From positions 14,231,399-14,295,398 of the forward strand of contig CM059977.1 of the NCBI GenBank assembly GCA_030490835.1: a stretch of DNA of 64,000 nucleotides, given 5' to 3'. Below, one piece after another: positions 45,201 through 56,276 of this stretch (within the stretch, counting starts at the first letter, position 1; the number at the start of each line of letters is the position of its first letter). Origin of the DNA: Annona cherimola (Eukaryota; Streptophyta; Magnoliopsida; Magnoliales; Annonaceae). The translations under genes and the position numbers were made by a program. The notes beneath the pieces were generated by a model. It saw only the letters and a program-made list of their open reading frames with translations. It did no database searches and was not told the origin of the DNA.

Positions 45201-46367
45201 TAATCTTCCAGGCAAAGTGCCCAGCGTGTAATAGATTGGTGCATCATAGCTATGGTTCACATTGTGATCTACCAAGCGAATCCTTAATAATGAACATTCT
45301 GCCTATATAATAGATAGGGAATCATTTTCTACAACTTATTTCTATCAAAGTTTCTCTGCCCAATTCTAAATAGCTACTCTTGGAATCCAACTACAGAACA
45401 AATGCCAAAACTAAAAATGATTCTCAATCCATTTACTCTTGGAATCTAAGAAATTTAAACTGACTCTATGAGTCTCTTTGCATATAAATTGCCTGCTCAC
45501 GTTTCTATTAACCTCACAATGAGGCTCCTAGCATTGCAGTTCCAAGTTGAAAGATATACACTTAATTTCAGGGAATTCACAGACATCGTTTTCAATAGCA
45601 TCATCTCCAGGTAATAAAAGCGAGTGGTTAGGAAGGCTAAAGACATTTTTGAAAATATCAAAGACAACTGTATCTGCTTGTGCTTAATGCCAGTATTTCC
45701 CCAGAACTGCAGAAAACAACAGACGTTACTACCAGTAACAAGCACTTCACTTTTTGTATAGAACTTTTAAGTTTGCGGAACGACCAGCAGGAGATTCAGA
45801 TGATAACTCGAAGGAAAAATTATATATAAGAGGAAAACGTGGGCAATTGAGACGCTCAATTTGACTAGTGCAATGCACCTGCACGATCATTTGACAACGT
45901 GGATTTTTATAGCCATTATCCAGCTCATTTGCAGAGGATGAATGCCAACTACCCAAGGGGGGAGGGGAGAATCCCACAAAATCGAAACTACGCTGCTTAT
46001 TAAAGAAAATCCAATTGTAAGAATTTGAGAACATACGCTCTCTGACGCCACCAACTTTTCTGGTCATTGGATGGAGGTGATTGAGATTGCCGCCGTGCTC
46101 TTCCTCTGATAAAGCGAAATCCGGTTGCCGGTTAAGATTGGGAGAATCGCCACCGATGCTCGAGGCCTGGAAGAGGAGGAAGATGATGGCCGGGAAGAAG
46201 ATGAGAACGGGCCACCATCTGAGGATCTGACGAGAGATCCAACGGCCGCCGTCGCCCTTGGCCAGGAACCCCGGCTTCCGGCGCTTCTTCCGGTGGCGAA
46301 ATCTAGTCCGTCCGGCGACATCGTCGGACTCTTCGTCGGAAACAGGGATCGCAACGCTATTAAACAT
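42203..46367 (-). CDS. DUF616 glycosyltransferase-like protein (probable hexosyltransferase, MUCI70 type)
   Basis: Six exons, 46367-46037, 44798-44581, 44379-44203, 44105-43950, 43633-43357 and 42432-42203, join in frame to 462 residues. The N-terminus is cytosolic and basic, followed by one hydrophobic anchor (about 51-68, PVLIFFPAIIFLLF), giving the type II topology of Golgi glycosyltransferases. The DUF616 domain starts about residue 184 (VNETVVVNCGFY) and holds VVSTCAFGGGDDLYQPIG, KWRIVVVRDLPFTDQRLNGK, YSIWVDSKSQFRRDP (about 306-320, with the likely D-containing donor site) and EASVIVREHTPLSN...CLWFNEVVRFTSRDQLSFPYVL near the end. MUCI70 in Arabidopsis takes part in seed mucilage pectin synthesis; the exact activity here is inferred. 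Introns have GT-AG ends, and the first is long (1238 bp). No lesions are visible. Confidence 0.9.
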
Positions 46368-47309
46368 GGAAGACGACGCTTTTGAGGTTTTCGTCCGGGA
46401 CTGGGAAAGAGGAGATAGGAGCAGCCGAAAGGTAGGAGGAAAACAAAACGTCTCCGCCCGCGGTTGTCGGAAATCAGATCCTTTTTGCCAACCAAAGACA
46501 GCTGCATCCCCTCGCCCTCGCCTCGCATTGACGGATCTCGGGTGGGAAGAATTAGTGTGAAACAGCGGGTAGAGTAAAAAGTACCCGTCAAATGAAATAA
46601 TTTTAAGAATTTATATACCTATAAAATATAAAAATATATCTATACTAAATTTAAATATTATATATTTTAATTTTTTATTAATTATTAAAAATACATAATT
46701 AAAAAAACAAAACATGAGAAAATATAATATAAATTTATTAAAATAGATTAATATACAATTATACATAAGAATTATATACGTACGAAATTTTCTTATTTAT
46801 TCTTATATTGCTTTCTGAATGAATTAATTCTTCTATTATTAATAGAGTTGATTATAATAAAGTAAGAATTTTGAAAGAAAATAATAATAATAATTAAACA
46901 TAGGCTTATAAATTAATATATATAGAGCAGGTGGGACTCTTTGGGTCTGGACATGGTCAACCCACTCCAACCCTATTGTTGAATTCGGATCAAAATTTTT
47001 TACTCATCTTTATACTGGGTCAAAAATATATTGATTTTACCCAGTCAAAAATGGGATTGGTCAAAGCCCCTAGAAGGATTCATAAGCAAAGAGTGTAAAT
47101 GTGTCCCATGTAGGACCCAGTACGCTGTTAGATCGGAATACTTTTGTTGAACTGTGTTTTATAAAGTGATTCGGTAAAACCCTTTTCATTTTTGAAATGT
47201 TGATCCTTAATACAAAATTTAATCCATTCAGTATATTTTACACTATTTTTTTAGCTATCAGACAAAGTTTCATCCCAATACAATATGTGGACAGGCCACA
47301 TGTGCTCAA

Positions 47310-47520
47310 AAATAGGTGCATTTATTTGTAAATTATGAAAAATGCTTAAATCCATTCACACATGTATTATAATATAACAATGTTATATATAATCGTTTAT
47401 CTATATATTATTGATATTTTAGATAGTTTAGATGTTGAAAAAATTACTTTAAGATTGATGCTTTAATAATAAATTATTTTATTATGTTGATTTCACATAT
47501 TTATAGATAGGACCCCAATA
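47310..47520 (-). repeat. AT-rich dispersed repeat, family B, copy 3 (inverted)
   Basis: The reverse complement carries GTCCTATCTATAAA, GAAATCAACATAATAAAATAATTTA and TTTACAAATAAATGCACC, in the same order as 33300-33560. Confidence 0.5.
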
Positions 47521-47539
47521 CAATGAAATTTAAAAAAAA

Positions 47540-47745
47540 ATACAATAGTTTTCAGGATAGTATAAATGATGTTAAATACAATATATTGAGTAAATTTTTT
47601 ATCAACTATCAAAATTTTAAAAATAAAAGAGTGTATATGGAATTAAAAAATAAAATAGATTTCAGGATAATATAGATGATGCTAATACAATGAATAAAGT
47701 AAATTTTTTATCAACTATCAAAATTTTAAAAATAAAAAGAGTTTC
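47540..47745. repeat. Tandem duplication of about 110 bp
   Basis: Two neighbouring copies share TTTCAGGATA(G/A)TATA(A/G)ATGATG, then GTAAATTTTTTATCAACTAT, then CAAAATTTTAAAAATAAAA. A related segment occurs inverted near 33240-33300. Confidence 0.65.
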
Positions 47746-49506
47746 ATACAAGTGTCACCGCCTTAAATTACATAGATGGGTATAATCCTACCCAAGAATG
47801 ATCCCAAGCGAAGAATCATGCGGTCAAATTGCATGTACCCATGGATATATTTTCTTTAAGAAAATTATTATACTGTTGCAACACTATTTAGAAAAATGTA
47901 TATAATTTTTTTAATTCTTTGACCAATCTATATACTTCTTTTTTATTTTTCAAAGTAAAAAAATAATGTGATATCATGTCGCATGAGAAATTAATTCTTT
48001 TTAGAAAAATAAAGACAATCGATTGAATTAGAGAAAAAATTTTAAAATATTTTATATGCATTTATGTCAGTAACGCCCATAACATTATAACAAAAAAAAT
48101 TCAAAAAATATATAAAGAATCCCATGCAGTTTGACTTCATGAATTCTCGCATGCGGTCTACAGCACAAGGTCATTCCCCCACTATAACACGTGTTTATAC
48201 GTTCTGACAAGATGTAGCCTGTACACAAATCTAATGTCATTGACACCATTTTTGTATATTTGGTAAAAGCGAACAATATTAAAAACAATTGGGGGCTTGG
48301 ACTTGCCAGCATGGCAATGCCCAGCTAGTAAAGTTACCCAACCTTTGTGTGGGGTGTCCTGAAAATTCTCAAAATTTTCATTTAATTTTATATTAAATTC
48401 ACACTATTAAATATTAAAATGTTAATTAAATACAGATTTTATGTGAAATTTTGTGAAAATTATATTTTTCATAAAACCTCTAATTTTGCTATAAAATAGT
48501 TCATTTTGCAATATTTAGAAATATAAAGATACGATTACATATGCTAAGATAAAATTAAATAAGCTAGAAAAAGTTAACTAATATGTATTATCCTATCAAT
48601 AAATTTGAGCAAATTTATAGAATAATATATTGGAATTAAAATTATGTTACGAAATTAGGTCATCATATAATTTTAAGTTAGAATGAATTATTATAAAATA
48701 AAAAAGCTAAAAATTTAATTAAGAATATTTATGATAATATGAAAATTTGTTGACCAGAAATTAATATTTAAATTCACATTCGAATGCTTTGCAGGTACAC
48801 TGAACAGCCATGCACCGCCTAAGCATGGAACCAAGCTTGGTTCTATGCTCCATCATTTTCCCCAATTCCTCTTCAATGGCCACCGGTGTTCCCTGCATCT
48901 TCCCTACATCCGACAACTACCATTTCAACAGCAGCAGAAACCGACCGGTTTCCATGGATTTTGAAATCCAAACCAAAGCATCTTCATCAATTCCGGCAGC
49001 AGCAAGCTTGAGTCTAGCTTCTCTATTTCGGAATACCTATCCCAAATCACCAGCCACTCCAATCGTCCGCCATCAATTTTGGACAGCAAGATTCATTGGA
49101 GGCGTCCTCTGTTTGCAAGCATGCCCGCCATCTGTATCCAACCCGTCGTACTTCCTCCAAGCCCCAACCAGAAAATCCCGCAGCACCAAAATCACGAACC
49201 AAGACCGGCAACAGCAAATCTCTGCCTCCATTTCCAATTCGTTATCTTCCCTAATTTCTGTGTTGTGGTTTTGTACCTGGCAACAGTGTCGTGGTTTTGT
49301 AAATCCTGCAACCTGCAACTCATCTGTTGCCTAACCCGAATCACGACAGCACGTCCATCGATTCCAGCAGCTAACTTCCAACCGTCAACAGCAGCGAGGC
49401 AGCCAACAATGATCGGCCAATAGAACCCCATCAACATCTCCATAAGCCTCTGCTCCAAACTACCAGCCAGCCCTCTTTCTTTCTCCAGTCCGTTCAGCAG
49501 CAGCAA

Positions 49507-49529
49507 CCCCCCCCCCCCCCCCCCCCCCC
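49507..49529. repeat. Uninterrupted run of 23 C
   Basis: A homopolymer C run of this length is rare in plant nuclear DNA. Its length is likely to vary and is prone to sequencing error. It lies inside the LTR-like remnant. Confidence 0.9.
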
Positions 49530-49777
49530 TTATAATTCCAACGAATCACCAGCAGAAGAGCAACCCTCCACTGAAATTATCGGCAAATCGATAGAAGAAT
49601 CGACGTTCCCGCCACTTCCATTTTTCTGGTCAAGCACCATTAAAACCATCCAAGACAAAAGCAGCAGCAGCATCATTTCTGCCGAGCCAAGCAAACAAGC
49701 AATACGTGAACTAGGCAGCTCACAAAGGCAACAGAAGAATCCAACATCGGATGCCAAGTCTGCCCAATGGGGTGCCC

Positions 49778-49787
49778 CTTATAAAAG
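49778..49787 (+). promoter_or_regulatory. Putative TATA box in the LTR-like remnant
   Basis: CTTATAAAAG, followed about 75-90 bases later by an LTR-like R/U5 border, is a good core promoter match. There is no expression evidence. Confidence 0.45.
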
Positions 49788-50410
49788 GATGAGTCCCCTC
49801 CACCCACACATGACAATTGGGTAATGCTCCAAAGGTTTGGATTGCTCTTAAAGAGTCGTCTTCGAGCAAAAGTTTGGGGTAAATAAATTTTCTTTTAATT
49901 ATAATTTTTTTAATGTTCTGTAGTTGTTAATTTTATATTTGTAATTTTTAGATTAGATTTACGGTTTTATGCTTTGTAATTTTTAAATTAAGTTTAATGT
50001 AATTTTCATTCCTGTTTTTGTAGATTAAATTTTACTTCTATAATCTTTTAGTTGCTTCCCTAGTATAGATTAAATTTAGTTATAGTTAACTGCAATTTCT
50101 TCTCTCCTTTCTGTACCCCTTCTCTTCTCTCCCTTCTTTATCAGCTTTTTCTCTCTTTTCTCTTTCTTCCTAATTCCTTTTCCTTTTTCTTTCCCTTTCT
50201 AATTTCTTTCTCCCTCTTCTCTATACCCTTTATCTCTCTTCTCTCTCATCTCTGCTTAAATAATTCAAAACTATGTAGTCTCTCTGTGGATTCGACCCGA
50301 CTCACCATTGTTTTACCCTATCACCCGCATAGTGGTAGTTTTAATGTGTTTCGGTTATTTTAATTGAATTGGTGATTATAGTGCTCTTAACAATAAGCAC
50401 TTGATTCGTA

Positions 50411-50811
50411 TCATGTCCCAAATTTGATCTAGATTGTGATTGTTTTATCTTTCATTTTCAAAAATAATGTCTCTAGTAAATGTATTATTGGTACATTATT
50501 GGAAGTACATTCATTAAAAAGGAATTGAAAAAATATGTATTTGAGATTATTTGAACTATAAGATAAGCGATGAAAAAACAGATGAATTGGATTTTTAGAC
50601 TCTCACATGGCTTAGATGACGTAATTATATATAGAATAATACAAGTGGATTAGATAGAAATAGTAATCTCATTACCTTGCCCATAGAGTACGCCTTCATC
50701 ATGTGCCAGGTTACAGTGACACAGTAAAAATGTATATAATAGACAAGAATATGATTTTATCATCAATATGAGGCTCATTTGCAGTCAATAGCATACATAT
50801 CTAAAAATATT
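50411..50811. other. AT-rich intergenic DNA
   Basis: Nothing recognised. Confidence 0.35.
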
Positions 50812-51093
50812 TAGTGTGTGTTTGGGAAATAATAAAATTTATCGATGAAAAGTTTTTAAAATGAAAAAATGTGATATGATAGAAATAATAATGAGGAATA
50901 AAGAGAATAAAGTTAAAATAGATAGGTTAGTTGTATAGATAATTGCATAAAAATGATTAAAAGTATGGTAATTTATATAGGAATATGTGAAGAAATAATT
51001 AAAAATAAAATAGACAAAAATAGTGAAAAACTTTAGATTAAAAGTATTAGGTGAAAAACTTTAGTTGTTGCTAAACACCGCCTTAAGTTCTAA
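50812..51093. mobile_element. AT-rich MITE-like repeat, family A
   Basis: The left end GTGTGTTTGGGAAATAATAAAA and the reverse of the right end (GGCGGTGTTTAGCAACAAC) form short imperfect inverted termini. The body words AATAAAGAGAATAAAGTTAA, AATAGATAGGTTAGTTGTA and AAAAATGATTAAAAGTATGG recur in the copies at 51.2 and 52.6 kb, and in reverse at 15.6 kb. Confidence 0.6.
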
Positions 51094-51225
51094 TATTATC
51101 ATCAATATGAGGCTCATTTACATTTAGTGGCATCAATATAAGGATCATTTGTATTCAACGACACCTTGCATCTATATTTAAAGATACTTAGGTTCTAATT
51201 TAATACATTTATAGATATTGAGTAT

Positions 51226-51455
51226 CAATCTATGAGTGTGCTTGGAAAGTTAAAAAAGAAAGTTTTTGAAATAAGAAAAAATAATATGATATGATAAGAG
51301 GGACGAAGAGGAGTAAAAAGATGTTAGATGTATGAATAATTGTGTAGAAATGATTGAAAAGTATAGTAGTTATATAGGAAAAAGTGAATAATTAATTAAA
51401 AAATATGATAGTTATGGAAAGAAAAGTTTTGTGTAAACGAACATCTCCTCTATAC
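51226..51455. mobile_element. AT-rich MITE-like repeat, family A
   Basis: It starts GTGTGCTTGGAAAGTTAAAA and ends TTTTGTGTAAACGAACATC. The inner words ATTGTGTAGAAATGATTGAA and AAGTATAGTAGTTATATAGG match the neighbouring copies. Confidence 0.55.
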
Positions 51456-51931
51456 ATGTTTTAATATGTTTTTTGCTTTTTTCTCTTTTTGTTTTTATGT
51501 GCATCTGCATGCATTAGTTCACTCACTGAAACTTATCATTTTTTAATTTTTTTACATATTTTAAAAATGAATTTTAAATATAACTACAACTTATATTTAT
51601 AGATATAATTACACATTTATAAAAATGATATAGATTATTATATTTTATACCTTTATATTCTAAAGGTGTGTTGGGTAACGGCATGGGTATGAGAGGAATT
51701 TATGGTGAAATGTTATGGGTATAAAGGGAATTTACGAAATGTTGTAAGTATAAGAGGAATTATATGCGTTTGTTACGGGTATAAAATGAATTATATCTAA
51801 CTAAAGTAGCTTTTTTTTTACTTTTAACAGGGATAATACTATAACTTTATATCACTTTTAACATCAATAAGAGTATTGTCAGAATTGGAATTAAGAATAA
51901 AAAGACGTGATTATTTATTTTATTTTTATAA

Positions 51932-52350
51932 TATTTAATGATGAATGATCCTATTAGCTCGGGTTAAGTAAATATCCTGCTTAATTCACCTCAAAAAATG
52001 CATTTACAATAACTCTTTTTTGCTTTTTTTTCTTTAGATACTTGTTTATCTAAGTATATTTAACATATAAACTAAGTTTTACCATTGTTAGATATGTGTA
52101 TATATTTTTTTGAGATTTCTAAACATTTATGTATATATATGTATTTAAAATACCCTTATCTTTAAAAATCTAAAAAATACATATACACATATCTAAAAAT
52201 GGTAAAACTTCATTTATATGTTAAATATACTTAGATAAATAATTATATGAAAAAAAGCAAAAAAAGTTATTTTAAATAAATTTTTTAAAGTAGGCTAAGC
52301 GGGATATTTGCTTAGCCTGGGCTAATAGAACTACTCATCATATTTAATTA
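51932..52350. mobile_element. Long-hairpin (foldback) MITE, copy 5, best preserved
   Basis: Arms of about 190 bp are inverted complements. The left arm has ATGATCCTATTAGCTCGGGTT, the right arm in reverse has CTATTAGCCCAGGCTAAGC; then both have CTTTTTTGCTTTTTTT-like, TTTATCTAAGTATATTTAACATAT and AAGTTTTACCATT blocks. The centre is very short. The transcript of this locus, if made, would fold into one long stem, a potential source of small RNA. Target duplication is uncertain. Confidence 0.72.
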
Positions 52351-52552
52351 TATATATATAGTATAAGTTGTGATTACATTTATAATTAATTCATATTTAT
52401 AAAGAATTTTTGCAAATATGTCTCCCGTAATTTTGACCATGATTGTCAATATACTCTACATTATTTATAAAATAGAAAATTGTTCTTCTAATAATTTGCA
52501 AAAACTTGTTGGAGAACCTGTGTTAAGCTTTATTTGTAGATTTTTTTATATT

Positions 52553-52832
52553 TCAAATGTATTTGGGAAGTGATAAAATTTTTTGTATAGAAGATTTCAA
52601 ATTAAGGAAAAATAATGTGATGATAGGGGTAATGATGAGAAATAAAGAAAATAAAATTAAAATAGATAAATTTATTTTATATGAGTTGTTGTGTAGAAAT
52701 AATTGAAAAGTAGAGTAATTGTATAGAAAAATATAAAAAATGAATAAAAATAAGATAGTTGTGAAGAGTAAAAAATCTTTAAATAAAAAGTCCTAGTTTA
52801 AAAAGTTTTTGCTTTAAACAACATGCCCTTGC
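52553..52832. mobile_element. AT-rich MITE-like repeat, family A
   Basis: It starts AATGTATTTGGGAAGTGATAA and ends AAACAACATGCCC. It shares AAATAAAGAAAATAAAATTA, AATAGATAAATTTATTTTATATG and GTGTAGAAATAATTGAAAAG with the copies at 50.8 and 51.2 kb. Confidence 0.55.
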
Positions 52833-53527
52833 TAAAATTTCCCATTGCAAAATATAAAAGAAAAATGAAGGGGTAAAGACACTTCCAAATTAACTGGGTT
52901 TAGGTATAAAAGGAAAATTTAAAAGGTAACAATCATTCAGTGACTTTCATCTGAATGCAAGAGCCAAACATGACAGGACCTTTAGAAGAAATGTAGAGCA
53001 CCGCCTCACTAAAAAGCTGCCTCGTATAATTTCGATTAATGAGACTAACCATTTTAACTTCGTTATAATGTTTTAAATGGATACATATCAGTCATCCTAG
53101 CATCAAAATATTTTGAACAGATTTAAGATGAAGGCATGCTTTCCTCTATATCTTAACCACGATTCAAAAATAGCTTGTATTAATTAACCGGAGGAGCGAA
53201 TATCCGAAAAAAATAAAATAAAATAACCGTAGGAGTTGGATGTAAAATGCAAAGGGCCGCTGCGCATTTTGCTTGGTAATACATGGTCAATCTCTCAAAA
53301 TACTGGACCCCGACCCCCACCCGCGGAAAAAATCGTCTCAGTTTCTCCCAATCAAAACTGAAATTTTGCAACATTGTTGGACGTACAAAAAATCCACACA
53401 CTCCAAAAGAGATGCACAAACCATAAATGGTCGAAGCTACAAAGAATCGGATGAGACGAGGAAGAAAGGGAGCGAGAGTAAGGACTCAGAAGCTCGTGAG
53501 AGCAGTAAATGAAATGAAATGAATGCA
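52833..53527. other. 3' flank of the phytosulfokine gene
   Basis: Probably contains the 3' untranslated region of the minus-strand phytosulfokine gene. Overlapping frames at 53180-53512 have no domain. Confidence 0.4.
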
Positions 53528-53947
53528 TCAACGCCCTTTGACGTCCTGGGTGTAGATGTAGTCCGTTTGATCGATGGCCATCCTCCTCATGCTGCATTCA
53601 TCCGCATCCGGACCTCCGTCGCACTCACCGTCTCCATCGATGCTTGAATCCCACTACAAAAATAAAGCAGGGTCACAAGAACATCACATGCAGTCGCGCA
53701 AGACTGACATGAATAGCCCCCCCCCAAAAAAAAAAGAAAGAAAGAAGAAGAAGCGGCAGCCGAAGCAGAAGTTGGCAGACATGGACGGGAATTAATTACA
53801 ACAACATACCATCATTGGCGTTGTGAGCGGAGAAGGTGAATGTGAGGGCGGTGGGTGGCGAGAGAGAGGCCGAGCTGCGGTTGCTCCAGTCAGGAGAAGA
53901 AAAACGAGAAGAATAGAAAGAGGCGGAACGCGGGAGTCGGTCATCAT
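53528..53947 (-). CDS. PSK: Phytosulfokine (PSK) peptide hormone precursor
   Basis: Two exons, 53947-53810 and 53653-53528, joined at GT-AG sites (ATGATG|GTATGT and TTGTAG|TGG) without frame change, encode 87 residues. Residues 2-25 form a secretion signal with the hydrophobic core LSILLVFLLLTG and a cleavage-type ATAA|R. A variable acidic region follows, then Cys57 and Cys66, and the peptide YIYTQ at 78-82, preceded by Asp77 as required by tyrosylprotein sulfotransferase and by the RRMAIDQTD stretch. After sulfation of both tyrosines in the Golgi and proteolytic release, PSK signals through the PSKR receptor kinases in growth and immunity. The start is the ATGATG at 53947/53944: a TATA box at 53989-53994 puts transcription start close upstream and excludes the earlier in-frame ATG at 53989. 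Confidence 0.95.
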
Positions 53948-53988
53948 CGTGCAAGTGAAAGGCGATGGTGGGAAACCGGGACGCATCA

Positions 53989-53994
53989 TTTATA
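53989..53994 (-). promoter_or_regulatory. TATA box of the PSK gene
   Basis: CTATAAATG on the minus strand lies about 42 bases before the chosen start codon, leaving room for a very short 5' leader. This short leader is unusual; an upstream alternative start of transcription cannot be excluded. Confidence 0.65.
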
Positions 53995-54047
53995 GAAAGA
54001 GATTTCTTGTACTGTTGCACATGTTGGCTGGCTATAATTGCAGCTGA

Positions 54048-54699
54048 TCAGAAAATACATTTTTCTATATTGTTACAAGGATTTCTTACCGACAAATTGG
54101 AGATACAAGCTCTCCTAACAAATGGAAGATAACCACTTTCTCTCCGGAGTCCACTGGCAGAACTATATTAATTAAATGTTAGATAGGTCAGGGACTTGCC
54201 AAGGTAGCTAGCTCTCCTTTAAATTAAAAATTTATTGTAAATATTGGGTATTTAATATCGGCAATGTAACTGCTAAAATGATGCAATTGGTAATAAGTAA
54301 TAACGAAAGTGCAGGTGGCAATGGAGCAGCGTAGAGAACTCGAGTTGAGTACTTGAGTTACAATAATTAAATGGCATTCGGCCCAAGAAGTCAACTGCTG
54401 GGAAACATCACCTTGTGTGTTGTGTCTCACGCTCTCGCTACTCCCACCCCACCTTCCGTCTCACTCTCTCTCGCTACTCCCACCCCACCCATTCATTACA
54501 TCACCATCACATATGCATTCTTTGTTGGTCGTTATATATTTATTCCAAAATGCGGTTATAATCAGCTAATGCTCTCGAATATCAAAAGGCTGGCTTAAAA
54601 ACATTAGGTAATATACGTGCAATAAGCAATCCCTCAACGAAATATTGATGGTCTATTCGGAATCATATCTTAATTAGAGTCGAATGGTCGAGCTTTGAT
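54048..54699. other. Upstream region of the PSK gene
   Basis: No coding signal. A short imperfect direct repeat of CTCGCTACTCCCACCCCACC occurs at 54436-54492. It may contain PSK regulatory sequence. Confidence 0.4.
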
Positions 54700-54955
54700 T
54701 TTGGTAATTTGCATTTGTTAATGTGTACAGTGAGAAGTGAGGAAGTAATAAAGAAAATATTTTTTAAAAAATATAAAAGTAACATAGTATGACATAAGTG
54801 AAGCAGAAAGGAATAGGATAATTATTTAAGAAAATAATGTAATATGGTTACAAATGAAAAATACAAAATAATTATATAGTTAAGATGCCAAATTATTTTT
54901 TTGAAAACGTAAAAGAAAAATAGTTTCTCGCCAAACATTGTTAGCAAATTAAATA
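54700..54955. mobile_element. AT-rich MITE-like repeat, family A (diverged)
   Basis: It starts near GCATTTGTTAATGTGTACAG and ends CTCGCCAAACATTGTTAGC. Inner words AATAGGATAATTATTTAAG and AAAATACAAAATAATTATATAG fit the family loosely. Confidence 0.4.
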
Positions 54956-56275
54956 GTGCTCAGAAAATTTCGACCTTTGAGATCGATGCGTCAATTGTTA
55001 TATATATGCATGGATGAGCTATTAATTTGGATCCTTGATGATCTATTTAAGAAAATTTTAGAACATCTTAAAGACTCAAAGAGATTTACAAAAATAATAA
55101 TCTAGGTAGGGAGAATATGAATAATCCAAATCGGACAAACTAATGTCCTCGATTAGATGATCATCTACGTAATTCCCCTCCTCAGCCATGCAAGATATAT
55201 TTTGACTTACTGGATGAGACGTTTTTTAGTTCTCTGTGTGGCGTGTGCATCAAGCTTGTGTTCCCTCAAATAAAACGAAAATTGCATGGCATGCCTTCTA
55301 ACAGCTACGGGCTTACTCAAAGTGCTTCAATGAGGTGTAGAAATTAGATGAGAATATAATGATGTGTATTATGAAAGAAAAAATCATTCCGAAAGGCTGA
55401 AACTATGAATGATATTAAACATTGAAAAAGTTGATCTACATACATTCAAGTCAAGGATTTTGGATACTTTTAGAATTAGAGGGTAATTCAAGCTCAATAA
55501 ACTTGGGTTTCCTTTAACTCCAACTTTAACTCTATTTATAAAACATAAATCATGACTTTAACTTTAACCATGTTTGTAAAATTTAAATTTTAACTCTATT
55601 TATAAATATTGACTTCAAGTTGAGTTTTAGGTTGGAATTTGAATTTACAAATTTACATTTTATTAAAGTAAGATAAGTTTAGAATTTCACATACATATAC
55701 AACAAGAGCAAATCACGTTGGCAAAAATAATAATAAGCAATCAAACTATATTTTTCTAAAAATATAATACCATATAATATGTTTTCAGGAGAAAATTTAA
55801 CATTGAAAACAAAATAAAAGAAGATAATTAGTAAACATAAAAGTAAATAATATGAATAAAAATAATATCAATATAATAACAACATGAGAAACATGTATTC
55901 AAACATAATATAAAATATAAAATACACGAATATAAAATAATATTATTTAGATAATATTATATAATATATTTTATACTAAATAAAAAATGAAAAATCTAGT
56001 TTAGGTTTACTCGAATTTAAATCTCATCATCTTTCGAAGTTGAGTTTCTCGAGTTTAGATTGCAATAACAGAAGTTCAGCATTGCAGCATGGTTTTCGAG
56101 GTCCATCATCCCTCAACCAATCATCATATTTTTCCACTTTTATCTATATATTTCAATTATTTTTCTTATCAACTATTTTCCAACAAATCTATTTATTTCA
56201 ACTTTACTCCCGTCATTTTATATCGATCACATAATTTTCAAAATATTTCAATTTTTACTCACACCCTATCCTACA
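54956..56275. other. AT-rich intergenic DNA, last part MITE-like
   Basis: No gene seen. About 56110-56265 matches the reverse of the MITE-like element at 40028-40292 (TATTTCAATTATTTTTCTTATCAAC and following words, in segments). Confidence 0.4.
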
Positions 56276-56276
56276 T

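Larger units (their letters stand above)
46368..48789. other. Upstream region of the DUF616 gene, then AT-rich intergenic DNA
   Basis: The GC-rich 46368-46600 is probably 5' untranslated leader and promoter of the DUF616 gene; its overlapping open frames are shadows. The remainder is AT-rich with family B repeats. No other gene is seen. Confidence 0.45.
48795..50410 (+). mobile_element. Probable LTR-retroelement remnant (LTR-like)
   Basis: The segment is richer in GC and in CAGCAG/CCA words than its surroundings. It has a TATA box (CCTTATAAAAGGATGAG, near 49778) two thirds along, then a TA-rich and CT-rich downstream part. It ends with CTCTGTGGATTCGACCCGACTCACC near 50280, in one 25-base run of which the first 20 are CTCTGTGGATTCGACCCGAC, a type of sequence familiar from ends of plant gypsy LTRs, then CTCTTAACA. 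No coding domain, second LTR or target duplication was found, so the borders are approximate. Confidence 0.4.

Noticed and set aside
46064..46591. A 175-codon minus-strand frame overlapping exon 1 of the DUF616 gene
   Set aside because: It is a Ser/Arg-rich shadow in another phase; only the frame from 46367 holds the membrane anchor and joins the later exons in phase.
48810..49334. A 174-codon frame at the start of the LTR-like remnant
   Set aside because: It is Ser/Pro-rich without a domain, overlaps other frames, and lies in a retroelement-like context.
53796..54020. A 74-codon frame overlapping the PSK first exon
   Set aside because: It is in a different phase, lacks a signal peptide and does not continue into the YIYTQ exon.
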